A stretch of DNA of 64,000 nucleotides, taken from positions 135,697 through 199,696 of the forward strand of contig NZ_LITU01000070.1 in assembly GCF_001280595.1 (NCBI RefSeq), read 5' to 3'. This document shows positions 1 through 9,061 of this stretch, piece after piece. Source of the DNA: Paenibacillus xylanivorans (GTDB lineage: Bacteria > Bacillota > Bacilli > Paenibacillales > Paenibacillaceae). The first letter of the stretch is position 1. The number at the start of each line of letters is the position of its first letter. Under the pieces are notes generated by a model, which did no database searches, was not told the origin of the DNA, and was given only the letters and a program-made list of their open reading frames with translations. A program made the translations under genes and the position numbers.

Positions 1-1
1 T

Positions 2-262
2 CTCAGTTTCGTGCTTGGTTTGTTTGGAATTACCGTTCCCTATCTGCATGACAATAGTCTGATCGGAATCGGCATTTCTGTCGTCATCGTTATTGTGGCT
101 GCGCTGAATCTGGTGCTTGATTTTGATTTTATTGAAAGTGGTGCCGACAACGGTGCTCCTAAATATATGGAGTGGTACGGTGCATTTGGATTAATGGTGA
201 CGCTGGTATGGCTGTATATTGAAATTATTCGTCTGCTCAGCAAGCTGCGGAGCCGGGACTAG
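2..262 (+). CDS. Bax inhibitor-1/YccA-like membrane protein (C-terminal part)
   Basis: Only the last ~86 codons are inside the window; the reading frame is already open at base 2. Two hydrophobic segments are visible (IGIGISVVIVIVAALNLVL and an amphipathic-ended FGLMVTLVWLYIEIIRLL), separated by a polar loop with ESGADNGAPKYMEWYG. That loop and the final helix are typical of Bacillales Bax inhibitor-1/YccA family proteins, integral membrane proteins linked to ion leak or membrane-protein quality control. The N-terminal membrane segments lie upstream of the window, so the full length is unknown. A clear terminator follows, so this gene is not part of the siderophore locus. The family call rests on the loop and last helix only. 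Confidence 0.7.
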   Translation, partial: LSFVLGLFGITVPYLHDNSLIGIGISVVIVIVAALNLVLDFDFIESGADNGAPKYMEWYGAFGLMVTLVWLYIEIIRLLSKLRSRD

Positions 263-305
263 TTCGCTTCAAACCTTTTCAAACCTAATCATGCAATTCG
301 TCATC

Positions 306-344
306 AAAAGCTAACTCGTGCCCAAAACACGCAGTTAGCTTTTT
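306..344 (+). terminator. Rho-independent terminator after the Bax inhibitor-like gene
   Basis: AAAAGCTAACT (306-316) pairs with AGTTAGCTTTTT (333-344) around a short loop, with a T run in the right arm. The A run on the left arm makes it potentially bidirectional. Confidence 0.85.
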
Positions 345-433
345 CGGTGTTTCATGGATAGTCTTAACATCGAACTGTGTACATTCTTCCATATATGGAT
401 TGACTGAATGGAAAAGAATGTGATATTTTAATT

Positions 434-452
434 GATAATGATTATCATTTTC
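434..452 (+). promoter_or_regulatory. Fur box upstream of the AraC-type activator
   Basis: GATAATGATTATCATTTTC matches the classical 19-bp Fur consensus GATAATGATTATCATTATC at 18 of 19 positions. It lies about 80 bp upstream of the start of the AraC-type regulator, placing the regulator under iron control. Confidence 0.9.
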
Positions 453-532
453 GTTAAGTTGATATGGTGCCAGCTTTATTGCACTGTACATTTCATATCA
501 AACCGATCAAGCAGATCGAAAGGAGTGGCCTT

Positions 533-1750
533 ATGTTACTGGAAAATGATTCGCAGACCTCTGCGCACTTGCCCGTTACCGGCCGCAGTCCCAAGACGGA
601 TCTTGCCAAGGTAAAAGTATATATGGACGAGCACTATGATGAACCATTGTCTATTGCGGATCTCGCCCACAAAGCCAATATCAGTGCGAAATATTTCGTG
701 GATCTGTTCAAGAAAACCTATGGACAGAGTGCAATGGAATATTTGACCGATCTTCGCATCAATCGTGCCAAACGATATCTGAAAGAAACAGGGTACAAAC
801 TTCGCGAAATCGCGCTGCGAGTAGGCTATAGTGATGAGTATTATTTTAGCCGCAAATTTAAAAAAGAAGTGGGCGTATCTCCTTCGGATTATGCCAAAAA
901 TGCGAGGAAACGCATCGCCACCTGCTCCTCCAGCATCATTGGACAGCTATTGGCGCTTAATGTCATGCCTGTCGCTGCGCCGATTGATCCCAAATGGACC
1001 GCTTATTATTATAACGCGCACCGAACAGAGATTCAGTCACACTTGAGACTGACAGACCCGTATACCAGCTTGAGATTTGAAGCGAACGTGGAGCGATTGG
1101 TTCATATCCGTCCGGACGCTATTGTGGGTACCGACCAGATCGGTGAACAGGATCAGGCCAAGCTGGCTGAGATTGCACCTTGTTGTTTTGTACCGAAGTA
1201 TCACTTGGATTGGCGTGCGCAGTTACGTATGATTGCTGCTTTTCTAGAGCGGGAAGAACAGGCAGAACAGTGGATTAGCGTATACAATCAACGAGTTGAG
1301 AAGGCGCGGAATTCCGTGCAGCAGAAAGTAGGCCGGGAGAAGGTCATCGTTGTCCGAGTGTATGGTCATCACCTTTATCTGTATCGAAATCCGGGTATTG
1401 AAGAGGTATTGTACAATAATGGTTTGCAACTGGAAACCTACCCGGATGTTCAGACTAATACACCGTTAACGTTGGAACAATTGGCTGCACTAAATCCAGA
1501 TCGGATTCTTGTTATGGTGTGCCCTGAGGCCGCATCGCGGGCGTACTGGCTCAGTCTGCAGCATTCACCAGTATGGCGTCAGCTTAAGGCAGTAAGGCAA
1601 TATCAGATCCATCTGATTACAGGTGATCCCTGGTTTGACTACTCCGCCGTAGGCGTGATGCGCATGCTGGATGAAGCGCTGCTGATTTTCACGGGATATT
1701 GTCCAAATGTATATCTGGATAACGTCCATGGTGATTCCCGGGCTACATGA
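533..1750 (+). CDS. AraC-family activator fused to a siderophore-binding domain (Btr-like)
   Basis: Transcriptional regulator of about 405 residues. The N-terminal third is an AraC/XylS DNA-binding domain with two HTH motifs (SIADLAHKANISAKYFVDLF and REIALRVGYSDEYYFSRKFK, then KEVGVSPSDYAK). The C-terminal two thirds resemble a cytoplasmic Fe-siderophore binding-protein fold (LVHIRPDAIVGTD; LEQLAALNPDRILVMV). This architecture is that of Bacillus subtilis Btr (YbbB), which binds bacillibactin and activates the feu uptake genes. I place the start at ATG 533, 7 nt after an AGGAG, because the open frame upstream lacks a ribosome site. A Fur box lies upstream, and the target is presumably the next gene and perhaps the whole locus. 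Function by analogy is inference; the domain layout is clear. Confidence 0.85.
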   Translation: MLLENDSQTSAHLPVTGRSPKTDLAKVKVYMDEHYDEPLSIADLAHKANISAKYFVDLFKKTYGQSAMEYLTDLRINRAKRYLKETGYKLREIALRVGYSDEYYFSRKFKKEVGVSPSDYAKNARKRIATCSSSIIGQLLALNVMPVAAPIDPKWTAYYYNAHRTEIQSHLRLTDPYTSLRFEANVERLVHIRPDAIVGTDQIGEQDQAKLAEIAPCCFVPKYHLDWRAQLRMIAAFLEREEQAEQWISVYNQRVEKARNSVQQKVGREKVIVVRVYGHHLYLYRNPGIEEVLYNNGLQLETYPDVQTNTPLTLEQLAALNPDRILVMVCPEAASRAYWLSLQHSPVWRQLKAVRQYQIHLITGDPWFDYSAVGVMRMLDEALLIFTGYCPNVYLDNVHGDSRAT

Positions 1751-1771
1751 CATATAATCCATCTATCTAAA

Positions 1772-1786
1772 TGAGAATGTTTATCA
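1772..1786 (+). promoter_or_regulatory. Fur-box-like site before the siderophore-binding lipoprotein
   Basis: TGAGAATGTTTATCA fits the 7-1-7 Fur core TGATAATnATTATCA at all but two positions. It sits in the 49-bp gap between the AraC-type regulator and the binding-protein gene, just ahead of the latter's GGGGG ribosome site. Confidence 0.65.
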
Positions 1787-1799
1787 AGGGGGATAAGTC

Positions 1800-2846
1800 A
1801 TGTTTAAACAGAAAAAAGGTAACGGACACCGTTCCGTTCGTCCATTTCGTAATGCCGGTTTCTCGGCCATGCTCGTACTGGTATTGATTACGGGTCTGCT
1901 GTCTGCCTGTGGCTCAAAATCAGAAAATGCGGGAGAAGCACAGAAAGAGCAGCCAACGACGGAGGCATCGACCACGGCATCATCTGAGACTGCTGTAACC
2001 GAAGGTACTACGGAAGAAACCAAAGGTGAGCGAACGGTAAAAGACGATCTGGGACACGATGTCATCGTTCCTGAGCATACAGAGCGTGTCTTTGCACCGT
2101 ACCTGGAAGACTCCCTGTTGACACTGGGTGTCAAACCGGTAGCCCAATGGGCGAGTGGTACGCAAGGACATGTTTATCTTCAAGATCAACTGAGTGGGAT
2201 ACCTACACTCGATTTCTCCAGTGGGCTGCCTTCTCCAGAAGCGCTGATGGCGTACAATCCGGATTTCATTATTCTACACACGGCCCAATATGCCGAGAAC
2301 GGTGTATATGAGAGTTATTCGAAAATTGCACCAACCTACGTATTTACGAATGCTTCGGGTGATGTAGAGAAATCTTTGCAGGTGATCGGTGATCTGCTGG
2401 GCAAAACGGCTGAGGCTGAAAAAGCCATCGAGACGTATCATGCGAAGGTAGATGACGCGAAAGCCAAGCTCGCAACAGTAACCGAGGGCAAGAAAGCAGC
2501 CATTATTCGTTTTGCTCCTCGGGGTATTAGTATGATGGGCGGTAATTACTTCAGCGGTTATGTAGTTTATCAGCAATTGGGACTTGGCAAGCCCGCACTG
2601 GTGCAAACGGAGAACAGCGCAACGGTATCGACCGAGGTATTGCCTGAGATCGATGCCGACTTTATTTTCACCGTGGAACAGGGTCCAGGGAGCATGAAGG
2701 AAATGACGGATACCAAAGTATGGAATAGCATGCCTGCAGTGAAAGCCGGACATGTGTACGCCGTGGAGCCAGCTCCGTGGCTGGGCGGCGGATTGATTGC
2801 TTACGGTCATGTCATTGACGACACGCTGAAGGCGTTAACGCAATAA
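1800..2846 (+). CDS. Iron-siderophore ABC transporter substrate-binding lipoprotein
   Basis: Extracytoplasmic binding protein of 348 residues, FeuA-like. The N-terminus is a basic segment, a hydrophobic stretch and a lipobox LSAC with the lipidated Cys at residue 37. A Ser/Thr/Glu-rich linker follows (about residues 40-75). The rest is a class III (TroA/Fep-type) binding fold: RTVKDDLGHDVIVPEHTERV, EALMAYNPDFIILH, and the closing VYAVEPAPWLGGGLIAYGHV. Its job would be to capture the ferric catecholate siderophore and hand it to a permease. No permease or ATPase gene follows; a terminator ends the transcript, so the partner FeuBC-like permease must be encoded elsewhere. The preceding Fur-like box and the Btr-like regulator predict iron-repressed, siderophore-activated expression. 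Confidence 0.9.
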   Translation: MFKQKKGNGHRSVRPFRNAGFSAMLVLVLITGLLSACGSKSENAGEAQKEQPTTEASTTASSETAVTEGTTEETKGERTVKDDLGHDVIVPEHTERVFAPYLEDSLLTLGVKPVAQWASGTQGHVYLQDQLSGIPTLDFSSGLPSPEALMAYNPDFIILHTAQYAENGVYESYSKIAPTYVFTNASGDVEKSLQVIGDLLGKTAEAEKAIETYHAKVDDAKAKLATVTEGKKAAIIRFAPRGISMMGGNYFSGYVVYQQLGLGKPALVQTENSATVSTEVLPEIDADFIFTVEQGPGSMKEMTDTKVWNSMPAVKAGHVYAVEPAPWLGGGLIAYGHVIDDTLKALTQ

Positions 2847-2885
2847 TCTAGAGATTCATTGATGTATCAATTATGAGAAGCAGAG

Positions 2886-2952
2886 CTCCCCACGGAGTAC
2901 CAGAAACCGGACATATTCCAGTGTTTTAGGTGCTCCGTGAGGGAGTTTTTTT
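2886..2952 (+). terminator. Terminator after the binding-protein gene
   Basis: CTCCCCACGGAG (2886-2897) pairs, with one bulge, with CTCCGTGAGGGAG (2933-2945), followed by TTTTTTTT. The loop is long (about 35 nt). Confidence 0.75.
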
Positions 2953-3052
2953 TATTTTGCGGGTAACCAACTCAGTTACAGAAATGTGGAAATATGGAGA
3001 TAATCAAAATCATTTCTGGATATCGTCCATGGGACAGCCGGATCGACTCTCT

Positions 3053-3079
3053 TATAATTGGTAATGAGAATCAATCTCA
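3053..3079 (+). promoter_or_regulatory. Probable -10 element and Fur box upstream of the esterase/dhb operon
   Basis: TATAAT (3053-3058) is followed at 3065-3079 by TGAGAATCAATCTCA, a 5-bp-arm palindrome resembling the Fur core. No other Fur-like site is visible before dhbA, so this is the best candidate for the iron-controlled promoter of the esterase and, by read-through, the biosynthetic operon. I see no convincing -35. Confidence 0.6.
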
Positions 3080-3144
3080 AACATTTCATGTGTAGTTCAG
3101 TATTCAACTTATATACGCAGAACAACGAGGAGGAACCATCCGTA

Positions 3145-4005
3145 ATGACGTTTCAGCCCAATCAACCCGTATCTGGCACCCTTGAACATATCGCACGCAG
3201 TACCGTACAGATTCCACGCGCCGAACAATGGACCATGAAATCACGCAACGGCAATCATGCCTATCAGATCATGGTATTCCAACCGGCAGAAGCGCCACCG
3301 CCATCAGGATATCCGGTGATCTATCTGCTGGATGCCAACTCGGTGTTTGGCACAATGGTGGAAGCCGTTCGTGTACAGGGCCGCAGACCGGAGAAGACCG
3401 GAGCGCTTCCGGCCATTGTTGTTGGCATCGGGTATCCAACGGCGGGCCCTTTTTCGCCGCACCGATATTATGACTTTACACCGCAGGCCACAACGGAATA
3501 CACCCAGAATTCGGATGGAACCCCTTTACCGAAACAGGGTGGAGCGGATGAGTTCTTGCAATTTATTGAAGAAGTGCTGAAGCCGGATATGGAACAGCAG
3601 TTCAGGATCGATCGGAACAGACAGGCCATATTTGGACATTCTCTTGGTGGATTGTTCGTGCTGCATACGCTGTTCAAGAAACCGGAAGCTTTTCGTTATT
3701 ACATTGCGGGTAGCCCTTCACTTCACTGGAATCAGAACGTCATGCAGGCGGAGGAAGAGGAATTTATCGCACGGCTGGAGCAACATCCTGTGAACGTCAA
3801 GGTGTGGATTGGCATGGGTGAACAGGAGAAGACGCATCCTGCGCGCAACAATGATAAGGCTTCAAGTCTTACAGAACGGTTATCCGCGCTGAAGCAGCCG
3901 GGTCTGGACATTAAATATACCGAGTTCGAAGAAGAGAACCATGTCTCGGTATTACCGTTTCTGATTAGTCGTACGATGCGTTTTGCCTGCAGCCCGGAGT
4001 CGTAG
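3145..4005 (+). CDS. Siderophore trilactone esterase (IroE/Fes/BesA-like alpha/beta hydrolase)
   Basis: Predicted serine esterase of 286 residues that would open the ferric trilactone inside the cell to release iron. The nucleophile elbow GHSLGG puts Ser at residue 166, and the catalytic His is near residue 266 in EEENHVSVLP. VIYLLDANSVFG and GIGYP are typical of the esterase-D-like family that includes IroE and BesA. I chose ATG 3145, 11 nt after AGGAGG, because the longer frame starting near 3058 would overlap the TATAAT and the Fur-like palindrome. No signal peptide is visible. It sits 167 bp upstream of dhbA on the same strand without an obvious terminator between them. Confidence 0.85.
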   Translation: MTFQPNQPVSGTLEHIARSTVQIPRAEQWTMKSRNGNHAYQIMVFQPAEAPPPSGYPVIYLLDANSVFGTMVEAVRVQGRRPEKTGALPAIVVGIGYPTAGPFSPHRYYDFTPQATTEYTQNSDGTPLPKQGGADEFLQFIEEVLKPDMEQQFRIDRNRQAIFGHSLGGLFVLHTLFKKPEAFRYYIAGSPSLHWNQNVMQAEEEEFIARLEQHPVNVKVWIGMGEQEKTHPARNNDKASSLTERLSALKQPGLDIKYTEFEEENHVSVLPFLISRTMRFACSPES

Positions 4006-4172
4006 GAGGCAAGAGCCGACAGCATTTCTCAATCAGAGGTATGGGTATGGGAGATTGGCCGAAAGACAAGTGCACAAAAATGTTACGGATTTACGGATGG
4101 TCCAATCGGGGTCAGCAGGCTAACATATCTCTCCAAGAGGAGAGGGAGCAGTAATGCAAGGGAGGAACAGAA

Positions 4173-4958
4173 TTGAGTTATACAGGAATTCATGGAAAAG
4201 TGGCCGTGGTCACCGGTGCTGCGCAAGGGATCGGTGAAGCCGTGGCGAGATTGCTTGCCGAGCAGGGGGCTATCGTTGCCGCTGTTGATATACGTGAAGA
4301 ACAGTTGAACCAGTTGGTCACAGATCTGCGAAGTCAGGGTCATCAGGCAACAGCCTGTCCTGTTGATATATCCAATCATCAATCCGTCGAAGATGCAGTG
4401 CAGCGTATTGAGGAGACATTAGGTCCCATTGGCATTCTGGTGAATGCAGCGGGTGTACTGTACACGGGGGCAGTAAGTGAACTCCGTGATGAAGAATGGA
4501 CAAGAACTTTTGACGTGAATACGCATGGTGTATTTTACATGTCACGTGCTGTGGTACGAAACATGGCCGAACGTCAATCGGGAGCGATTGTTACTGTAGG
4601 TTCTAATGCTTCAGGTGTGCCCCGGATGCACATGTCCGCCTACGTAGCCTCCAAAGCAGCTTCAACCATGTTCACCAAATGTCTGGCGCTTGAATACGCC
4701 TCAGACCATATCCGCTGTAATATTGTATCTCCAGGTTCCACGGATACCGATATGCAGCGTGCATTGTGGGCGGATGAACAGGGAGCACAGGCAGTTATCG
4801 CGGGTTCCCCGCAAGCATATCGTCTGGGCATACCGCTGAACAGACTGGCGTTGCCATCGGATATAGCGGATAGTGTGCTTTTTTTGGTATCGGATCAGGC
4901 TAGACATATTACGATGCATAACTTGTGTGTGGACGGAGGCGCCACGTTAGGTGCCTGA
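4173..4958 (+). CDS. dhbA: 2,3-dihydro-2,3-dihydroxybenzoate dehydrogenase
   Basis: Short-chain dehydrogenase of 261 residues that makes the last step of 2,3-dihydroxybenzoate (DHB) synthesis, oxidising the dihydrodiol with NAD+. The nucleotide-binding TGAAQGIG motif is at residues 14-21, NAAG follows, and the catalytic pair is Tyr157/Lys161 in [10 protein letters not shown]. The C-terminus [11 protein letters not shown] is characteristic of EntA/DhbA. The start is a TTG 7 nt after GGAGG. A small perfect hairpin (CTCTCC-AAGA-GGAGAG, 4129-4144) lies just upstream of the ribosome site. It is the first gene of an operon with the Bacillus order dhbA-C-E-B-F; only about 23 bp separate it from dhbC. 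Confidence 0.95.
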   Translation: MSYTGIHGKVAVVTGAAQGIGEAVARLLAEQGAIVAAVDIREEQLNQLVTDLRSQGHQATACPVDISNHQSVEDAVQRIEETLGPIGILVNAAGVLYTGAVSELRDEEWTRTFDVNTHGVFYMSRAVVRNMAERQSGAIVTVGSNASGVPRMHMSAYVASKAASTMFTKCLALEYASDHIRCNIVSPGSTDTDMQRALWADEQGAQAVIAGSPQAYRLGIPLNRLALPSDIADSVLFLVSDQARHITMHNLCVDGGATLGA

Positions 4959-4981
4959 ATCAAGATAAGGAGATGATAATC

Positions 4982-6316
4982 ATGTCAAAAGCGGGTACGG
5001 TTGCTGCAACTTCCGCCTTACACCTTCTGGAACAATATCGGGAGGGGACGTCCTTTTTCTGGTCTTCACCGCAACATACCCTGTTAGCTCAAGGGGAACA
5101 GATTCGATGGTCTGCCATGGAGGTATCGGAGGCGAATACACCGGATTCCATGGGCGCGGTTAATGTTACTGAACAAAAGCGGAATGAAGAAACGCAGCTT
5201 TTCATTAACCGGTTGGAACAGCTGATGGAAAAGGCGAGACGCTCGGGCCAAACGAAACCGATTGTGGTCGGTGCCATTCCGTTCGATCCCATTCATTCTT
5301 CTGCGGAGCTATTCGTGCCAGAAACGGTACAATGGGCTGAACCGCTATCCCCCGATTTAAGGGCATTGGTGGAGAAGCATCCGGCCGCGGTGGGTTGTGA
5401 GGTGCGTGAAGTGCCTGCCGGAGCAGTATATCAACAGAGCGTAAACAACGTTTTGGTTGACCTGAATCAAGGCGCTCTCCACAAAGTTGTGTTATCCCGT
5501 ACACTGCATGTGACTTCACAGACGTTTGTGGATACGCATCAGTTACTCCGTAATTTATTTAGGGATAACACACACGGATATACATTTGCTGTTCCAATGA
5601 CGAAGCTCTCTCAATCAAAAGTTAACATAACAACGGATAAACGCACTAATGTTGAGGCGGAAAAAGAAACACATCGGACTTATATCGGAGCGAGTCCCGA
5701 ATTGCTGGTTACCCGGAAAGGGTCCAAAGTAAGAGCCAATCCACTTGCCGGGTCTGCTGCCCGGAGTGAAGATCCTGCGGAGGACCGCCGCCGTGGAGAA
5801 GCACTGCTGGCTTCAGCTAAAGATCGCCATGAACATGCCGTAGTCATTGAAGCTGTGGCGGAAGCACTGCGTCCGCTGTGCAAGCAGCTATCAGTCCCGG
5901 AAGAGCCTTCCTTGATCCAGACACGGACCATGTGGCACTTATCTACGGAAATTCACGGAGAGCTTGCTGATGCTAACACTTCATCCCTGGAACTTGCGTT
6001 TGCTCTTCATCCTACACCCGCAATCTGTGGAACACCTGTACCGGCCGCTCGGGAAGCCATTAGGGAGCAGGAGCCGTTTGAACGGGGATTATTCACAGGT
6101 ATGGTGGGCTGGTGTGACAGTGACGGTGACGGCGAGTGGGCTGTAACAATCCGATGTGCGGAAGTGGAAGGCAAAACACTTAAACTGTTCGCTGGGGCGG
6201 GTATTGTAGCAGGTTCTACAGCAGAAGCGGAGCTGGAAGAGACCTCAGCGAAGTTCAGAACAATGCTGCTCGCCCTGGGTTTGAATTCATCTGTGTCCAG
6301 TATGAAGGAGGAATGA
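4982..6316 (+). CDS. dhbC: Isochorismate synthase
   Basis: Chorismate-utilising enzyme of 444 residues that converts chorismate to isochorismate, the committed step toward DHB. Family landmarks are [20 protein letters not shown], the [11 protein letters not shown] segment, [10 protein letters not shown], and near the C-terminus [18 protein letters not shown] with [15 protein letters not shown] chose ATG 4982, 9 nt after AAGGAG; an in-frame ATG at 4973 is too close to that site. The protein is longer than I expect for B. subtilis DhbC. One contributor is a polar stretch between FAVP and [10 protein letters not shown] (about residues 205-232: [20 protein letters not shown] and onward) that looks like a loop insertion. 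Its stop precedes dhbE by a few bases, so the pair is translationally close. Confidence 0.95.
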   Translation: MSKAGTVAATSALHLLEQYREGTSFFWSSPQHTLLAQGEQIRWSAMEVSEANTPDSMGAVNVTEQKRNEETQLFINRLEQLMEKARRSGQTKPIVVGAIPFDPIHSSAELFVPETVQWAEPLSPDLRALVEKHPAAVGCEVREVPAGAVYQQSVNNVLVDLNQGALHKVVLSRTLHVTSQTFVDTHQLLRNLFRDNTHGYTFAVPMTKLSQSKVNITTDKRTNVEAEKETHRTYIGASPELLVTRKGSKVRANPLAGSAARSEDPAEDRRRGEALLASAKDRHEHAVVIEAVAEALRPLCKQLSVPEEPSLIQTRTMWHLSTEIHGELADANTSSLELAFALHPTPAICGTPVPAAREAIREQEPFERGLFTGMVGWCDSDGDGEWAVTIRCAEVEGKTLKLFAGAGIVAGSTAEAELEETSAKFRTMLLALGLNSSVSSMKEE

Positions 6317-6319
6317 GTG

Positions 6320-7933
6320 ATGCTGTCAGGATTTCAGGCCTGGCCTGAGGAAGTTGCCGACCGTTATCGTCAGGAAGGCTGCTGGGAAGGAATTACGTTT
6401 GGAGAAATGCTCCGCCAGCGCGCTGATAAATATGGCAATCAGGTAGCCGTTATCAGCGGTGAACAACAATTAACCTATGCGGAGCTGAACGACCGGGTGG
6501 ATCGCTTGGCCGCCGGTTTATATGCCAAGGGAATACGGCAGTATGATCGGGTTATTATCCAGCTGCCCAATATCACGGCATTTATCGAGGTATGTTTCGC
6601 TTTATTCCGTATCGGTGCACTGCCTGTATACGCACTACCCTTGCATCGAAAGAGCGAAATTACGTATTTTTCCCGGTTCTCTGAGGCCGTAGCCTATGTG
6701 ATTCCTGATCAGGATGGAGGATTTGATTACCGCACGCTGGCAGAAGAGGTTCAGGCAGAAGTTCCCGGACTTCGGCAAGTATTCGTGGCGGGAGAAGCTG
6801 GGCGGTTCACCGCTCTGGAAGATGCCTATGCAGATCCGATTAAACTGCCGGATGAGCCGGTTTCTTCGGACGTTGCTTTTCTACAGTTGTCTGGTGGAAG
6901 TACCGGGCTGTCCAAAATGATTCCTCGCACCCATGATGACTACATCTACAGTTTGCGGAGAAGTGTGGAAGTCTGCGGGCTCAGCCCGAAAAGTGTCTAT
7001 CTGGCGGTGCTGCCTATAGCACATAACTATCCGATGAGTTCACCAGGCTTTCTGGGTACGTTGTATGCGGGTGGAACCATCGTACTGTCACGCGGGTCTA
7101 GCCCGGATGAAGCCTTTTCGCTCATTCTGCGCCATCAGGTGACCATCACGGCTCTTGTACCACCGCTTGCGCTCATCTGGTTGAATGCGGCTGCTACCCG
7201 GGGGGTTAAGCTTTCCTCACTCGAAGTGCTTCAGGTTGGAGGAGCCAAATTCAGTGCCGAGGTGGCTGCACGTGTCCAACCCGTCCTGGGCTGTACCTTA
7301 CAGCAAGTGTTTGGCATGGCGGAGGGTCTGGTGAATTACACCCGTCTGGATGATCCGTTGGATATCATTGTTAACACTCAGGGCAAGCCGATGTCTCCGT
7401 ATGACGAAGTACGAATAGTGGATGACGAGGACATGGATGTGGAACAGGGGCAATCGGGACATTTACTGACGCGAGGTCCTTACACGATTCGTGGTTATTA
7501 CAAGGCCGATGAACATAATGCCAGATCGTTTACAACGGACGGTTTCTACCGTACCGGAGATATTGCGAGTCTTACGGCTGATGGATATCTCGTTGTGGAA
7601 GGGCGGGCGAAGGATCAGATTAACCGCGGTGGTGACAAAGTGGCTGCCGAGGAAGTGGAAAATCATCTGCTGGCCCATCCTGCCGTGCATGATGCGGCAT
7701 TGGTATCCATGCCGGATGAATATTTGGGCGAGCGTTCCTGTGCGTTTATTGTGCCGAGCGGCGAAGCTCCGTCAGCTGCCGAAGTCAAATCTTTTCTGCG
7801 TAATCGGGGTCTGGCGATCTATAAAATACCGGATCGGATTGAGTTTGTGCAGTCTTTTCCCAAAACTCAAGTTGGTAAAGTAAGCAAAAAAGCGTTGCGC
7901 GAGATGATTACTACTAAACAGCCCATATCCTGA
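6320..7933 (+). CDS. dhbE: 2,3-dihydroxybenzoate-AMP ligase
   Basis: Stand-alone adenylation enzyme of 537 residues that activates DHB as the adenylate and loads it on the aryl carrier domain of DhbB. The P-loop-like core is [16 protein letters not shown], then HNYPMSSPG (the His-Asn-Tyr aryl-acid pocket signature seen in DhbE/EntE), the A5 motif [20 protein letters not shown], and the C-terminal [15 protein letters not shown] and [13 protein letters not shown] with the catalytic Lys. The ATG at 6320 is 8 nt after GGAGG; the GTG at 6317 is closer than usual. The gene lies between dhbC and dhbB as in Bacillus. Confidence 0.95.
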   Translation: MLSGFQAWPEEVADRYRQEGCWEGITFGEMLRQRADKYGNQVAVISGEQQLTYAELNDRVDRLAAGLYAKGIRQYDRVIIQLPNITAFIEVCFALFRIGALPVYALPLHRKSEITYFSRFSEAVAYVIPDQDGGFDYRTLAEEVQAEVPGLRQVFVAGEAGRFTALEDAYADPIKLPDEPVSSDVAFLQLSGGSTGLSKMIPRTHDDYIYSLRRSVEVCGLSPKSVYLAVLPIAHNYPMSSPGFLGTLYAGGTIVLSRGSSPDEAFSLILRHQVTITALVPPLALIWLNAAATRGVKLSSLEVLQVGGAKFSAEVAARVQPVLGCTLQQVFGMAEGLVNYTRLDDPLDIIVNTQGKPMSPYDEVRIVDDEDMDVEQGQSGHLLTRGPYTIRGYYKADEHNARSFTTDGFYRTGDIASLTADGYLVVEGRAKDQINRGGDKVAAEEVENHLLAHPAVHDAALVSMPDEYLGERSCAFIVPSGEAPSAAEVKSFLRNRGLAIYKIPDRIEFVQSFPKTQVGKVSKKALREMITTKQPIS

Positions 7934-8011
7934 TCACGATTTCTAATAGATAGCATTACAACACAATGATGAACATGATTGTAATAAATAAAGCTGAAAA
8001 GAGGGATATTC

Positions 8012-9061
8012 ATGGCACTTCCAAAGATTCAACCCTATGCAATGCCTGTAGAGTCGGAGCTTCCCGTCAACAAGGTAACGTGGACGCCGGATGCGAAGCG
8101 CTCGGTACTCCTGATTCACGATATGCAGCAATATTTTATGAACGCTTTTACGGCAGGGCAGTCCCCTGTGGTGGAGCTGATCGATCATATTTCACAACTT
8201 CGTTCGAAGTGTCATGAGCTCGGCATTCCGGTGGTCTACTCCGCACAACCGGGCGGACAGACACCGGAGCAACGTGGGCTACAGCTGGACTTTTGGGGTG
8301 CGGGGATTGATGGAGGACCTGTTCAAAAAGAAATTATTGAAGCGCTCGCACCTGCTCCGCAAGATACGTTCATGACCAAATGGCGATACAGCGCCTTCCA
8401 AAAAACAGAATTGTTTGAACTGATGCAGCAGCATGGTCGCGATCAACTGATCGTCTGCGGAATTTATGCTCATATCGGATGTCTGATGACTTCTTGCGAA
8501 GCCTTTATGAGAGACATTCAGGCGTTTCTGGTTGCGGATGCAGTAGCCGATTTTTCTGCGGAAAAACATCGCATGGCTCTGACGTATGCATCAGAACGGT
8601 GCGCGGTGACATTGACAACCGGGCGTCTGCTTGAGGCGCTAAATGTCACGGCCGAAGGCGGAATTGGAGAAGAAGTGAAGTCCGAGGCGGGTAAGCAAGT
8701 TGAACAATCCTATGCCACACCCGCTCATGGGGCTGGTTCAGAGGCTGAGCAGCAAACGGCATCCGCTGCCGAGAAGACCCAGAATGGATGGAATAGCGTT
8801 AACCGATTGACGCTGGAAGCATTGAGAAATCAGGTCGGAGAGATGCTGCAGGAGCAGCCTACAAATATTGGGGAGCATGATGACCTAATTCAGAACTGGG
8901 GACTGGATTCCATTCGTATTATGAGTCTGGCTGAGCGCTTTCGTGTGGAAGGAGCGGGAATAACGTTTGTGGATTTGGCAGAGTTGCCTACATTAGCTGC
9001 ATGGGCAGCGTTGCTGGATAAGGCCTATACGAAAGTACTCCCGAACGGAGACTACTTTTGA
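8012..9061 (+). CDS. dhbB: Isochorismatase with C-terminal aryl carrier domain
   Basis: Bifunctional protein of 349 residues. The N-terminal isochorismatase (about 1-215) hydrolyses isochorismate to the dihydrodiol; visible catalytic elements are Asp37 in [10 protein letters not shown], the Lys of TKWRYSAF, and the Cys of CGIYAHIGC. The C-terminal aryl carrier domain (about 265-345) has the phosphopantetheine Ser at residue 300 in WGLDSIRIM and would carry DHB to DhbF. The two are joined by a Gly/Ala/Glu-rich linker (about 215-260) that makes it longer than B. subtilis DhbB (312 aa as I recall). ATG 8012 follows AGAGGGA. Its TGA overlaps the TTG start of dhbF, indicating translational coupling. 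Confidence 0.95.
   Translation: MALPKIQPYAMPVESELPVNKVTWTPDAKRSVLLIHDMQQYFMNAFTAGQSPVVELIDHISQLRSKCHELGIPVVYSAQPGGQTPEQRGLQLDFWGAGIDGGPVQKEIIEALAPAPQDTFMTKWRYSAFQKTELFELMQQHGRDQLIVCGIYAHIGCLMTSCEAFMRDIQAFLVADAVADFSAEKHRMALTYASERCAVTLTTGRLLEALNVTAEGGIGEEVKSEAGKQVEQSYATPAHGAGSEAEQQTASAAEKTQNGWNSVNRLTLEALRNQVGEMLQEQPTNIGEHDDLIQNWGLDSIRIMSLAERFRVEGAGITFVDLAELPTLAAWAALLDKAYTKVLPNGDYF

Noticed and set aside
285..491. Minus-strand frame of 68 codons
   Set aside because: It covers the terminator and the Fur box upstream of the AraC-type regulator; no ribosome site.
2274..2810. 178-codon minus-strand frame within the binding-protein gene
   Set aside because: Antisense shadow of a clear lipoprotein gene.
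4129..4144. Hairpin CTCTCC-AAGA-GGAGAG upstream of dhbA as a terminator
   Set aside because: It has no T run and sits beside the ribosome site; at most it affects translation.
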